NCBI GenBank assembly: GCA_002415135.1
Contig: DIBY01000017.1
Location: 1 to 48,347 of the forward strand
From: Flavobacteriales bacterium UBA5040
GTDB taxonomy: Bacteria; Bacteroidota; Bacteroidia; Flavobacteriales; Weeksellaceae
Direction: 5' to 3'
DNA length: 48,347 bases
Position 1 is the stretch's first letter. Each line of letters opens with the position of its first letter. Made by a program: the position numbers and the translations under genes. The notes beneath the pieces were generated by a model. It saw only the letters and a list, made by a program, of their open reading frames with translations, was not told the DNA's origin and did no database searches. Shown here in pieces: positions 25,287 through 34,103 of the stretch.

Positions 25287-26507
25287 ATGTTCGACATTCA
25301 AAATATTCGCAGTCAGTTTCCTATTCTTACGCAAAAAGTTAATGGTAAACCTTTAATTTATCTTGATAATGGCGCGACTTCTCAGAAGCCAATTGCCGTT
25401 ATGGAAAGTTGGGCGAAATATTATTCAGAAATCAACGCTAATGTTCATCGTGGTATTCACACTTTGAGTCAGTTAGCAACGGAAGAGATGGAAGTTTCGC
25501 GCAGAAAAGTTCAGAAATTTCTTAATGCTAAAAATGATTTCGAAGTCATTTTTACGAAAGGAACGACGGAAGGAATCAACCTCATCGCTTATGCAATCAC
25601 GAATTTAATCAAGAAAGATGATGAGATCATTATTTCTTATTTAGAACACCATTCGAATATCGTTCCGTGGCAAATGCTGTGTGAGAGAACTGGCGCTAAA
25701 TTAAAAGTAATTCCGATGGACGAAAACGGAATTCTTCAGCTCGATTTTTTAGATCAAAATTTAAGTGAAAGAACGAAGATCGTTTCTCTGAATCAGGTTT
25801 CAAATGCACTTGGAGTCATTAATCCTATTGAAGAAATTATTGCCAAAACAAGAGCGAATTCTAACGCGATGATCGTTATTGATGGAGCTCAGTCTGTGCC
25901 GCATTTCAAAATTGATGTTCAGAAAATGGATTGTGATTTCTTCGTCTTCTCTGGACATAAAATGTATGCTCCGATGGGAACGGGAATTCTGTATGGAAAA
26001 GAAGAAATCCTGCGAAAGATCCAACCTTTTCATGGTGGTGGCGAAATGATTGCAACGTGTTCTTTTGAAGAAACGACTTATGCAGATCTACCTTTTAAAT
26101 TCGAAGCCGGGACGCCAAATGTTGGTGGCAACATCGCTTTGGGAGCAGCCATTGATTTCATGGAGAATATCGGTCAAGAAAACATTCAAACGCATGAAAC
26201 TGCTTTGCTTGATTACGCTCAGAAGAAATTATTAGAAATTGACGGTCTCCGAATTTACGGTGAAAAAGCCAATCGAACAGGAGTGGTTTCCTTTAATTTG
26301 GAAGGAGTCGGCATCGCTTCTGATGTCGGAATGATTCTGGACAAACTCGGAATCGCGGTGAGAACTGGTCATCACTGTACACAACCAATTATGAACTTCT
26401 TTAATATCGCAGGAACTGTTCGAGCAAGTTTTGCAGTTTACAATACGTTTGAAGAAATTGATGTTTTGGCAGAAGGAGTAAAAAAAGCCCAACGGATGCT
26501 GGGCTAA
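25287..26507 (+). CDS. sufS: Cysteine desulfurase, SufS type
   Basis: PLP enzyme that removes sulfur from cysteine as a persulfide for Fe-S cluster assembly. The 406-aa sequence begins FDIQNIRSQFPIL and holds YLDNGATSQKP, the histidine pair EHHSNIVPWQ, the PLP lysine in SGHKMYAPMG (Lys225) and the active cysteine Cys364 in RTGHHCTQPIMNFF, the group II (SufS/CsdA) loop. No sufBCD or sufE gene lies in the window; the suf operon is probably elsewhere. The last 20 bases of coding sequence double as the terminator of the convergent bcp gene. Confidence 0.93.
   Translation: MFDIQNIRSQFPILTQKVNGKPLIYLDNGATSQKPIAVMESWAKYYSEINANVHRGIHTLSQLATEEMEVSRRKVQKFLNAKNDFEVIFTKGTTEGINLIAYAITNLIKKDDEIIISYLEHHSNIVPWQMLCERTGAKLKVIPMDENGILQLDFLDQNLSERTKIVSLNQVSNALGVINPIEEIIAKTRANSNAMIVIDGAQSVPHFKIDVQKMDCDFFVFSGHKMYAPMGTGILYGKEEILRKIQPFHGGGEMIATCSFEETTYADLPFKFEAGTPNVGGNIALGAAIDFMENIGQENIQTHETALLDYAQKKLLEIDGLRIYGEKANRTGVVSFNLEGVGIASDVGMILDKLGIAVRTGHHCTQPIMNFFNIAGTVRASFAVYNTFEEIDVLAEGVKKAQRMLG
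26486..26505 (-). terminator. bcp terminator embedded in the sufS 3' end
   Basis: AGCCCA (26486-26491) pairs with TGGGCT (26500-26505). On the minus strand the stem is followed by TTTTTT, so it reads as a terminator for bcp, only 7 bp past the bcp stop and inside the sufS coding sequence. Confidence 0.6.
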
Positions 26508-26511
26508 TTAT

Positions 26512-26964
26512 CTAAGATTCTTTTAAAATCTGTCTCGCAGCTGTTTTATTTTTCACCTTATCGATAACGCGGGTACAAATTCCTTTTTCATCAAAAATGA
26601 AAGTGGTTCGCATAACACCCATGTATTCTCTTCCCATGAAATTTTTCATTTGCCACACTCCAAATTTTTCTAAAGTCTCTTTGGACTCGTCAGAAAGAAG
26701 CGGAAATTGAAACGCGTTCTTTTCATGAAACTTTCTTTGAGCGGGCACAGGGTCAGCAGAAACTCCAATTAATTCATAACCTTCTTTGGTTAATTCCGTA
26801 AGATTATCATTTAAATTACAAGCTTCTGTGGTGCAACCTGGGGTGCTCGCTTTCGGATAAAAGAATACAATCAGCTTCTTTCCTAAAAAACTCTTCGACT
26901 GTACTTTATCTCCATCTTGGTTTAAAAGTTCAAATTCTGGTAATTGATCGCCTACTTGCAACAT
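26512..26964 (-). CDS. bcp: Thioredoxin-dependent thiol peroxidase (peroxiredoxin Q/BCP)
   Basis: Reduces hydroperoxides using a peroxidatic cysteine and thioredoxin. In the 150-aa protein the motif YPKASTPGCTTEACNLND carries Cys44 (peroxidatic, in PGCT) and Cys49 (resolving), the C-x4-C spacing of the alpha-helical 2-Cys PrxQ type. The gene is divergent from nth with only 32 bp between the start codons and convergent with sufS. Confidence 0.95.
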   Translation of the reverse strand: MLQVGDQLPEFELLNQDGDKVQSKSFLGKKLIVFFYPKASTPGCTTEACNLNDNLTELTKEGYELIGVSADPVPAQRKFHEKNAFQFPLLSDESKETLEKFGVWQMKNFMGREYMGVMRTTFIFDEKGICTRVIDKVKNKTAARQILKES

Positions 26965-26970
26965 ATTGTT

Positions 26971-26978
26971 TAATTTTG
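26971..26978 (+). promoter_or_regulatory. -7 element of nth
   Basis: TAATTTTG matches TAnnTTTG, 18 nt before the nth ATG; any -33 element must lie inside the bcp start region. Confidence 0.45.
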
Positions 26979-26980
26979 TT

Positions 26981-26988
26981 CAAATTTA
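26981..26988 (-). promoter_or_regulatory. -7 element of bcp
   Basis: CAAATTTA reads TAAATTTG on the minus strand (TAnnTTTG), 16 nt before the bcp ATG and just downstream of the opposing nth -7 element. Confidence 0.45.
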
Positions 26989-26996
26989 GATTTAAA

Positions 26997-27614
26997 ATGT
27001 TAAAAAAGCAAAGAGCAGAAATCGTAAGGACCGAATTGGAGAAATTATATCCCACCGTTCCTATTCCGCTGGACCACAATTGTCATTTTACGCTATTGGT
27101 TGCAGTGGCACTTTCCGCTCAAACGACGGATAAAAAAGTGAATCAGATTTCGCCTAAACTTTTTGAAGTTGCCGGTGATCCTTTTAAAATGAAAGAATTA
27201 GAAGTTGACGAAATTAAATATTTAATTAAAGAAATTGGCCTCGCTAATACCAAAGCCAAAAATCTGAAGCGAATGTCGGAGCTTTTAGTAGAAAGGCATA
27301 ACGGAGTTGTTCCGCAAACCTACGAAGAACTGGAAGCACTTCCGGGAGTTGGTCATAAAACTGCTTCTGTGGTGATGAGTCAGGGATTTGGATTCCCAGC
27401 ATTTCCTGTAGATACCCATATTCACCGATTGATGACGCAGTGGAAATTAACTTCAGGTAAAAATGTAGTGGAAACCGAAAAAGATGCAAAGAAGCTTTTT
27501 CCAAAAGAAACCTGGAATAAATTACACTTACAAATTATTTTCTACGGACGAGAATATTCTCCTGCTAGAGGAAATCAAGATAATGATTACATTACAAAAA
27601 TGCTTTTTGAATAA
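26997..27614 (+). CDS. nth: Endonuclease III-type DNA glycosylase lacking the Fe-S cluster ligands
   Basis: Removes oxidised pyrimidines in base-excision repair. The helix-hairpin-helix LEALPGVGHKTASVVM carries the catalytic Lys121, and VDTHIHR the catalytic Asp139, aligned with Lys120 and Asp138 of E. coli Nth. The C-terminus ends LHLQIIFYGREYSPARGNQ and about 10 more residues, with none of the four cysteines that hold the [4Fe-4S] cluster in E. coli Nth; the usual first cysteine position appears to be the Ser in REYSPARG. Catalysis should be intact. The ATG at 26997 is preferred to a TTG seven codons upstream that overlaps the promoter. Confidence 0.92.
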   Translation: MLKKQRAEIVRTELEKLYPTVPIPLDHNCHFTLLVAVALSAQTTDKKVNQISPKLFEVAGDPFKMKELEVDEIKYLIKEIGLANTKAKNLKRMSELLVERHNGVVPQTYEELEALPGVGHKTASVVMSQGFGFPAFPVDTHIHRLMTQWKLTSGKNVVETEKDAKKLFPKETWNKLHLQIIFYGREYSPARGNQDNDYITKMLFE

Positions 27615-27652
27615 AATAACTGAGGGAAAATTATTAAGATTTGAGATCGGAT

Positions 27653-28006
27653 CTACTTTAAAAGACGTTCTACCTTATCGATTAAATCATCTATTTCAAA
27701 AGGTTTCGCCAGAAAATCATCGGCGCCAATCTCCGTGCAGATCTTTGCGGCATCGGGATGAGCAGACATCAACATTACTTTGATATCAGCAGTTTCAGAA
27801 TTGCGCTTTACTTCTTTGGTTAAAGTTCGTCCGTCAAAGCCTGACATCAACATATCGGTGATAATTAACTCTGGCTTAGCAGTTGCCAGTTTCTGTCTAT
27901 ATTCTGCAGGATTACAACAGGATTCAACATCATAACCATCGGAAAGCAAAATACTTTCAATGAGTGTACAAATGTCTTTGTTGTCATCAACAACCAATAT
28001 CTTCAT
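27653..28006 (-). CDS. Single-domain response regulator
   Basis: A 117-aa receiver domain without an output domain. Acidic pocket Asp7/Asp8 (ILVVDDNKD), phosphoacceptor Asp51 (IITDMLMSGFDG), the conserved Ser in MLMSAH and the Lys in LAKPF are all present. It starts 9 nt after the stop of the histidine kinase gene, so it is probably that kinase's partner, acting by protein contact or phosphorelay and not by binding DNA. Confidence 0.93.
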   Translation of the reverse strand: MKILVVDDNKDICTLIESILLSDGYDVESCCNPAEYRQKLATAKPELIITDMLMSGFDGRTLTKEVKRNSETADIKVMLMSAHPDAAKICTEIGADDFLAKPFEIDDLIDKVERLLK

Positions 28007-28015
28007 AATTTTACT

Positions 28016-30256
28016 TTAATTTTCTAACAAAGGCAGTGCGAAATAAAATTTACTCCCTTTTTGTTTTTCACTTTCTACCCAAATTTTTCCCTCGTGTCTA
28101 TCGACGATATCTTTAACGATAAACAGCCCGATTCCGAACCCTGGAAAAGTCACTTCATCCTCACCAGAAACGCGATAAAAACGATCGAAGATCTTAGTTA
28201 ATTCGAGCTCATCCATACCGATTCCAAAATCCTCTACCGACACAACTGCGCAATTTCCGTCAACGTAAAGCTTTACATTAACCTCTTTTGCATTAGGAGA
28301 ATATTTGATCGCATTGGTTAAAAGATTATTTAAAACCTGCGTGATTCGATCTTTGTCGGCAAAAACTTCGATATCTTTTGCATCGCTCAATTCAAAATTA
28401 ATATGATGGCTTTGGTCTGCTGCTTTGATATCTTCAATGGTTTCTGTCACCAGTTTAAGCAACGAAAAATCACCTTTATGCAATGGAAGCTTACCGGATT
28501 CAATACGGGAAATATCCAGAAGCTCACCCATTAAATGATTGAGTTTATTGATTTGGTTTTCTATGGTATTTAAAGAATTGACTAAAAATTTATCATCTGA
28601 ACCGCCACGCATCTTTTTAAGCAATTGCACATAACCTTTTATAGTAGTCACCGGAGTTTTCAGTTCATGATTGGCGATTTTGATGAAGTTATTTTTATGT
28701 TCATCCTGCTTTTTCATGTCGTCGATATCGGTACTTGTCCCAACCCATTTCGTGACATTACCAAATTCATCTAATTGTGGAGCAGCCCGACTGAGAAACC
28801 AGCGGTATTCTTCATTCTTGTTTCGAAAACGATGTTCAAATGAAAAGGGTGTTTTATTTTTGACGCTTTTCATCCAGAGGCGTGTATTTTCAATTCGTTC
28901 ATCAGGATGTACAATATCGATCCAGCCATTTCCCTCTAAGAAAGTGTTATAATCTTTCCCGGAATAATCCATGGTCGCTTGATTGAAATAGGTTAGTCGT
29001 CCATCACTTTCACCGATCCAAACAATTTGGGGGATCGCATCAGCCAGAAAACGATATTTCTGTTCACTTTCTCTGATTTTTCGCTCGAACTCTTTTAAGT
29101 CCGTAATATCGCGCATTGTCCCAGAAATGTACGGTTTACTACCTTCAAAACTTTCCAAAAGTCTGCCATATATTTCAACCCACTTTACGTTTCCATCGCG
29201 CAAAATAATTTTGGTCTGGTAATAGAGGTCGCCTGTATCTTTTGCCTGCTTTAAAGCATCATTACGAACTTTTACATATTTGGGGTGAATGTGATTTTCG
29301 AAAACCTTACAGTCCAGCTTCTCCGTATCAGAGTCGTATCCCAGAATCGATAAAAAGCGGGGTGAGAAATTGTATTTATGCTGCGTTTCATAATCCATAT
29401 CAAACCTGCCTAATTTAGTAGCGTCTAAGGCAGTATTCAGCTGATGATGGCTTTCCTGAAGAAGGATCTCGTTGGTTTTCCGTTCCGTAATGTCTTGCAT
29501 TACTCCTAACATTCGATTCGGTTGATTCTCTTCGTCGCGGAATATTTTACCATTGGTGAAAATCCATTTCAGATTCCCCTGTTTATCGATGATCCTGGCT
29601 TCATACTTATATTTCCCAGTTTTTAAAGCGCGTTCGTAAGCTTTCTCTACAATATTGACACGGTCATATTCTACCAAATGATTTCTCAGTTGCTGATGAC
29701 TGATGGCATCATCCTCTTTGTAGCCGAAAATTTTTGATAAATAAGTAGAATGAATAATTTCGGAATTTTTCAGGTTTAAATCCCAGGTTGCCGTATGAGA
29801 ACTTTCGGTTGCTAAACGAAGTCTTTCCTCTTCCTCTCTAATCTTACTTCTAATGCCGACCAGATCGGTAACTTCAATTACCACCGTTGCGAAATACTGC
29901 AAATCTCCATTTTCACTATAGATCGGCTGGTAAACAAAATTAAAGAAAACATCCTGAAGCACGCCATCTCTGTGGAGCTTCACACAATGTTCAGGTGCGT
30001 AAAAGGGCTGTTTATTTTTCTTTACATCTTCAAAAATGGAAAGCAACTGATCCTCTGTTTCGGGAAAAATATCGAACATGCATTTGCCTAAAACTTCCTC
30101 TCTTGTTTTTTGAACAATATCGAGCCAGACATTATTTGCAAATTCAAAAACGTAATGCTCATTAACCAGCGAAAAACCAAAAGGGGTTTTCTGCATTACA
30201 TTTTCCAGAACATTTTCTGTCAAAGAGAGCGGAATATGGGGAAAGTTGACATCCAT
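28016..30256 (-). CDS. Multi-PAS sensor histidine kinase
   Basis: A 746-aa protein without membrane helices. Four PAS/PAC modules follow each other (about residues 15-130, 140-260, 265-390 and 395-515; PAC ends such as RMLGVMQDITERK, YISGTMRDITDLKE and WVGTSTDIDDMKK). The HisKA domain has the H-box NHELKTPVTTIKG with His530; the HATPase domain shows N-box NLLTNAIKYSP, G1 VEDFGIGMD, F-box and G2 GFGIGLFIVKDI. A soluble kinase of this type senses cytoplasmic redox, ligand or light cues; which is unknown. The receiver gene lies directly downstream. Confidence 0.93.
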   Translation of the reverse strand: MDVNFPHIPLSLTENVLENVMQKTPFGFSLVNEHYVFEFANNVWLDIVQKTREEVLGKCMFDIFPETEDQLLSIFEDVKKNKQPFYAPEHCVKLHRDGVLQDVFFNFVYQPIYSENGDLQYFATVVIEVTDLVGIRSKIREEEERLRLATESSHTATWDLNLKNSEIIHSTYLSKIFGYKEDDAISHQQLRNHLVEYDRVNIVEKAYERALKTGKYKYEARIIDKQGNLKWIFTNGKIFRDEENQPNRMLGVMQDITERKTNEILLQESHHQLNTALDATKLGRFDMDYETQHKYNFSPRFLSILGYDSDTEKLDCKVFENHIHPKYVKVRNDALKQAKDTGDLYYQTKIILRDGNVKWVEIYGRLLESFEGSKPYISGTMRDITDLKEFERKIRESEQKYRFLADAIPQIVWIGESDGRLTYFNQATMDYSGKDYNTFLEGNGWIDIVHPDERIENTRLWMKSVKNKTPFSFEHRFRNKNEEYRWFLSRAAPQLDEFGNVTKWVGTSTDIDDMKKQDEHKNNFIKIANHELKTPVTTIKGYVQLLKKMRGGSDDKFLVNSLNTIENQINKLNHLMGELLDISRIESGKLPLHKGDFSLLKLVTETIEDIKAADQSHHINFELSDAKDIEVFADKDRITQVLNNLLTNAIKYSPNAKEVNVKLYVDGNCAVVSVEDFGIGMDELELTKIFDRFYRVSGEDEVTFPGFGIGLFIVKDIVDRHEGKIWVESEKQKGSKFYFALPLLEN

Positions 30257-30456
30257 AAATGATGAATTTTTGACCTGTAAAATTACAGATTTATTTGATA
30301 TTTCACTAAAATATTTTCATCTGGACAAATGAATCATTAACCGTAAAAGTTTCCAATTACAATACATTTAAAAAATTAAAAAATTGATTAGAAATACTGA
30401 AAAAAGATAGATTCCTTTTAAAACTCTAACCAAGCATTATTAATTATCGCTGAAGA

Positions 30457-32253
30457 TTACTTCTGTTTTTTTGACCAGTTTTCCATTTTGCGATCGAGGA
30501 CATCCAAAGGCAAACACCCTTGATTCAGCACCTCATCATGGAATTTCGCTAAACTGAATTTACTTCCGAGATCTTTGGTATATCGATCCCGCAATTCGCG
30601 AATTTTTAATGAACCAATTTTGTATCCTAAAGCCTGTCCAGGCATGGCCATGTAACGCTCGATCTCAGCGGTGGCACTCGCTTCATCGTAAGAAATATTA
30701 CTGAGGAAATATTGAATAGCTTCTTCCCGATTCATCGTTCCGGTATGGATTCCCGTATCAACAACAAGCCTTACTGCACGCAACATTTGATCACTCAAAT
30801 AACCCATTTTCTGATAAGGATCCGTATATAAGCCGAACTCTGGACCCAGCGTTTCACAATAATGTGCCCAACCTTCGCCGTACGCTCCAAACCAGCCGAA
30901 ACGCATAAACTTGGGAAGCGAAGTGTTTTCCTGCTGTAAAGAAATTTGGTAATGATGACCTGGAATCGCTTCGTGTAGAAACAAAGATTCCATCCCCGAA
31001 GTCACATTAAATTTCGTTGGATCCGGAATGGGAATGTAGAAAATCCCGGGACGTTTTCCATCTGGAGTTCCCTGAATATATTCTGCACTTGCAGTCGCTT
31101 CTCTGAATTTTTCGGTTTGTCGAATTTCAAATGGAGTTACAGGAGTTACACTGAACATGGTTTTTAATTTCGGCGTGATCTTAGCCAAAATACCATTGAA
31201 TGCATTGATCACTTCTTTCTCCGTTTTATAAGGCATTGCTTTTGGGTCAGATTTTACAAATGTTATAAACTCTTCCAAAGTCCCAGTGAAGCCAACCTCT
31301 TGCTTTACTTTCTCCATTTCTCCACGAAGCATTGCTACTTGTTCTAAGCCAATTTTGTTGATCTCTTCTGGAGCTTTTGTAGTTGTCGTCCAGCTTTTAG
31401 TGTAGTAAGCGTAAATCTCATTTCCTTTTGGCAACGCGTTAATTCCGTCGGTCGTTCTTGCTTTAGGCAAATATTCTGTTTCCAGGAATGTTCCCATTTT
31501 GGCATAAGCCGGAACTATTTTCTTCGAAACCATCTCTTTGTAGGCTGCGGTCAATTTCTCTCTTTGAGCACTGCTAAAGTTCTTCGGGAATTTTTTTACT
31601 GGACCATAAAAAATATTGGTATCGAAATCAGGACTTGTCAATTCTTCAGCATTCATTTGCGGAATCATTTTCACGACTAATTTTTTCGGAAGAACAAAGT
31701 TGTTTTTCATTCCTTCCCGAAAATTTCCTTCTGCGGTCGCCATCCATTCAGGGAACTTTTCCATTCTTTTTAACCAGTCTTCATAATCTTTCACTGTTTT
31801 GAAGGGCTGACTTCCTTCGCCACTTCCCAATAATGGAAAATCCAGTGGCAATCCACCAAACTGAGTGAACGGAATATATTCTGGATGGTAAGCGTAGCGT
31901 TCAATTTTATCTTTTAAAGTATAATCCAACACATCGTAAACGGTTTTGTCATCGTCACTCAGGGATTTATAATCTAATTTTTTTAATTTATTTTGAACTG
32001 AACTATAAAATGAAATTTCACCTGAAATAAAATCTTTATCAATATTGATCGGTAACTGATCATTATAGCGCAAATCCCCTTGAGACGTAGCTTCTAAAGG
32101 ATAAAGTTTCAAATACTGTTCGTAGTAATCAGCAGCAATTGAATCTACTTCAATCGGTGTGACTTTGGTTAAAGGCGAATCAGATTTTTTACAACTTGTA
32201 AATCCGGTCAAGAAAACTACTCCTAAAAAAGCAGTATATAAAACGTTTTTCAT
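30457..32253 (-). CDS. DUF885 family lipoprotein (putative metallopeptidase)
   Basis: A 598-aa protein with a lipoprotein signal (LGVVFLTGFTSC). The DUF885 core has the zinc-type motif HEAIPGHHYQ at residues 427-436, with GEGWAHYCETLG about 35 residues later supplying a further acidic ligand. Distant structural relatives are M32-type carboxypeptidases; no substrate has been established. The gene is monocistronic, with 200 bp (30257-30456) of AT-rich spacer before the kinase gene in which nothing else is seen. Confidence 0.87.
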   Translation of the reverse strand: MKNVLYTAFLGVVFLTGFTSCKKSDSPLTKVTPIEVDSIAADYYEQYLKLYPLEATSQGDLRYNDQLPINIDKDFISGEISFYSSVQNKLKKLDYKSLSDDDKTVYDVLDYTLKDKIERYAYHPEYIPFTQFGGLPLDFPLLGSGEGSQPFKTVKDYEDWLKRMEKFPEWMATAEGNFREGMKNNFVLPKKLVVKMIPQMNAEELTSPDFDTNIFYGPVKKFPKNFSSAQREKLTAAYKEMVSKKIVPAYAKMGTFLETEYLPKARTTDGINALPKGNEIYAYYTKSWTTTTKAPEEINKIGLEQVAMLRGEMEKVKQEVGFTGTLEEFITFVKSDPKAMPYKTEKEVINAFNGILAKITPKLKTMFSVTPVTPFEIRQTEKFREATASAEYIQGTPDGKRPGIFYIPIPDPTKFNVTSGMESLFLHEAIPGHHYQISLQQENTSLPKFMRFGWFGAYGEGWAHYCETLGPEFGLYTDPYQKMGYLSDQMLRAVRLVVDTGIHTGTMNREEAIQYFLSNISYDEASATAEIERYMAMPGQALGYKIGSLKIRELRDRYTKDLGSKFSLAKFHDEVLNQGCLPLDVLDRKMENWSKKQK

Positions 32254-32379
32254 TATCCTATTTTTGAAGATGCTAAATTAATTGTTTTTGATTAAAGTTT
32301 AGAAATTATGATTTTAAACTCCTGATTTTAATCAAATTGAAAATTACAACAAATAATTTTGCACAATCAATCTATTTTT

Positions 32380-32387
32380 TATCTTTG
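32380..32387 (+). promoter_or_regulatory. -7 element of the acidic 153-aa protein gene
   Basis: TATCTTTG matches TAnnTTTG, 49 nt before the ATG at 32437. Confidence 0.45.
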
Positions 32388-32436
32388 CTCTATCAGGTTC
32401 GCTGATTACTTATATAACTCAATTTTTTCTAAAAAA

Positions 32437-32898
32437 ATGAAAGGGATTTTAAAAATCTATCATCCGGATGAAACCCTAAAATATCACATCCAGACTACTT
32501 ATTGCAAAGCCGTTTACAGCAACACTCAACATTTTTTGGAAGTAGAAATTATTACCGATGATTCTTTGGATCATGTAGATGATGATTCATTGCAATATAA
32601 CTTCCCCCAAATTTCGATGAATGTTTTTGATTTTCCGATTGAAGATGCAGAACTCGTTGGAAAGTCTTTTGCGATGAGCGATTCCGACGCAGATAATTTC
32701 ATTGGGGTCGATCTTTTTGATGATGAAGATGCATTCCTTACCGAGAGCAAACTTTCTTTTAAAAATGATGCTGCTGGTGAACTCGAACTTTTCTGGGAAG
32801 GAAATATCACTGATTTTTATACCGGCTCCGACCAGTCAATTCCGTTTAAACTGAAATGTAATTTCAAGCAAGACGAAATTATTGTGGACGAAGATTAA
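32437..32898 (+). CDS. Acidic hypothetical protein
   Basis: A 153-aa cytoplasmic protein without signal or membrane segments and rich in Asp/Glu (for example DDSLDHVDDDS and DDEDAF). No family is recognised; alternating polar and hydrophobic residues suggest a mostly beta structure. The ATG at 32437 is chosen because the 26 codons upstream include the -7 element and are unlike protein. It precedes exbB by 92 nt, but exbB has its own promoter. Confidence 0.65.
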   Translation: MKGILKIYHPDETLKYHIQTTYCKAVYSNTQHFLEVEIITDDSLDHVDDDSLQYNFPQISMNVFDFPIEDAELVGKSFAMSDSDADNFIGVDLFDDEDAFLTESKLSFKNDAAGELELFWEGNITDFYTGSDQSIPFKLKCNFKQDEIIVDED

Positions 32899-32953
32899 TT
32901 CTGTTAATTCAGTCCAACTTTAAATAAATACCTTAAAATCTGTAATATTAAGG

Positions 32954-32961
32954 TAATTTTG
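32954..32961 (+). promoter_or_regulatory. -7 element of the exbB-exbD-tonB operon
   Basis: TAATTTTG matches TAnnTTTG, 29 nt before the exbB ATG. Confidence 0.5.
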
Positions 32962-32990
32962 ACGTTCAATTTTAAAATTAAAAAGTACAC

Positions 32991-33671
32991 ATGTTTTTAC
33001 AAACTCCAACGCAAATCATTAATACGACTACAGAAAAGCACGTTTTTTCACTTTGGGAAATTCTTTTCGGAGGCGGTATCGTCGGAAATATTATTATGAT
33101 TGCCATTTTTCTTTTAGGGATTTTAGCACTCTATATCTTTTTAGAAAGATACTTCTTCATCAAAAGAGCTTCAAAACAAACTCCGAATTTTTTAGAAAAT
33201 ATTAAAGATTTCGTGCAGGAAGGAAAGATTACAACGGCTGTTGATTATTGTAAAACCATCGATTCTCCGGAAGCCAGAATGATCGAAAAAGGATTGGCCC
33301 GAATCGGAAGACCTATTTCTGACATCTCCAATGCAATGCAAAATCAAGGACAGTTGGAAGTTTCGAAGCTGGAGAAAAACCTCAACATACTAGCTTCTGC
33401 CTCTGGCGCAGCGCCAATGTTAGGATTTCTGGGAACGGTAGTTGGAATGATCATGGCGTTTTTTGAAATCTCCAACGTAACCGGCGCGGTGAGTCCTAAA
33501 CTTTTAGCGACTGGGATTTATACGGCGATGGCAACCACCGCTATCGGTTTGTTTGTGGGAATCCCTGCTTACTTTTTCTATAATATTTTGGTAACCAATG
33601 TTGATCGTTTGGTTTTGAAAATTCAAACGCATGTCAATGACTTTCTGGATACTTTAAACACCCCATTATAA
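32991..33671 (+). CDS. exbB: MotA/TolQ/ExbB proton channel protein
   Basis: A 226-aa inner-membrane protein with three membrane helices (about residues 28-52, 140-165 and 178-200). The family core ASASGAAPMLGFLGTVVGMI and LATGIYTAMATTAIGLFVGIPAYF is present. With ExbD it harvests the proton gradient to drive TonB and hence outer-membrane transporters. ExbB is named instead of TolQ because a TonB-like gene completes the operon. Its stop overlaps the exbD start (TAATG). Confidence 0.9.
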   Translation: MFLQTPTQIINTTTEKHVFSLWEILFGGGIVGNIIMIAIFLLGILALYIFLERYFFIKRASKQTPNFLENIKDFVQEGKITTAVDYCKTIDSPEARMIEKGLARIGRPISDISNAMQNQGQLEVSKLEKNLNILASASGAAPMLGFLGTVVGMIMAFFEISNVTGAVSPKLLATGIYTAMATTAIGLFVGIPAYFFYNILVTNVDRLVLKIQTHVNDFLDTLNTPL

Positions 33672-34069
33672 TGGAGTTAAAAAGAAAGAACAGAGTAAAC
33701 GCCGAGTTCAGTATGGCCTCGATGACAGATATTATTTTTCTGTTGTTGATTTTCTTCATGATCACAAGTTCTGCGATTAGTCAAAGTTCAATTGAAGTAA
33801 AATTACCAACTGCCGACACCGCGAACCCAAGTGTTCAGGACCCCGCGGTAGTGACTATTAAAGAAGACGGCAAGTATTTTGTAAACGATAAAGAGATTGC
33901 GAAAGAACAGTTGGAAAACTATTTGGTGACTACTTTAAAAGGAGAAGAAAAACCTTCATTTACTATCAGAGCCGATGAAAACACCAAACATAAAGATGTT
34001 GTTTTCGTGATGGGAATTGCAGAAAGTCATCAGTACAATTTAGCCATTGCAACTACTCAAGAACAATAA
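33671..34069 (+). CDS. exbD: ExbD/TolR family biopolymer transport protein
   Basis: A 132-aa protein with one N-terminal membrane helix carrying the conserved proton-channel aspartate (MASMTDIIFLLLIFFMITS) and a periplasmic domain ending in the family-typical VFVMGIAESHQYNLAIAT. Start and exbB stop overlap by one base, indicating translational coupling. Confidence 0.92.
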   Translation: MELKRKNRVNAEFSMASMTDIIFLLLIFFMITSSAISQSSIEVKLPTADTANPSVQDPAVVTIKEDGKYFVNDKEIAKEQLENYLVTTLKGEEKPSFTIRADENTKHKDVVFVMGIAESHQYNLAIATTQEQ

Positions 34070-34103
34070 ACGATTAATTCTCTAAAAAAGAAATCCGTCA
34101 AAA

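Noticed and set aside
26486..26505. The hairpin as the sufS terminator
   Set aside because: It lies within the sufS coding sequence and the T-tract is on the minus strand, so it serves bcp.
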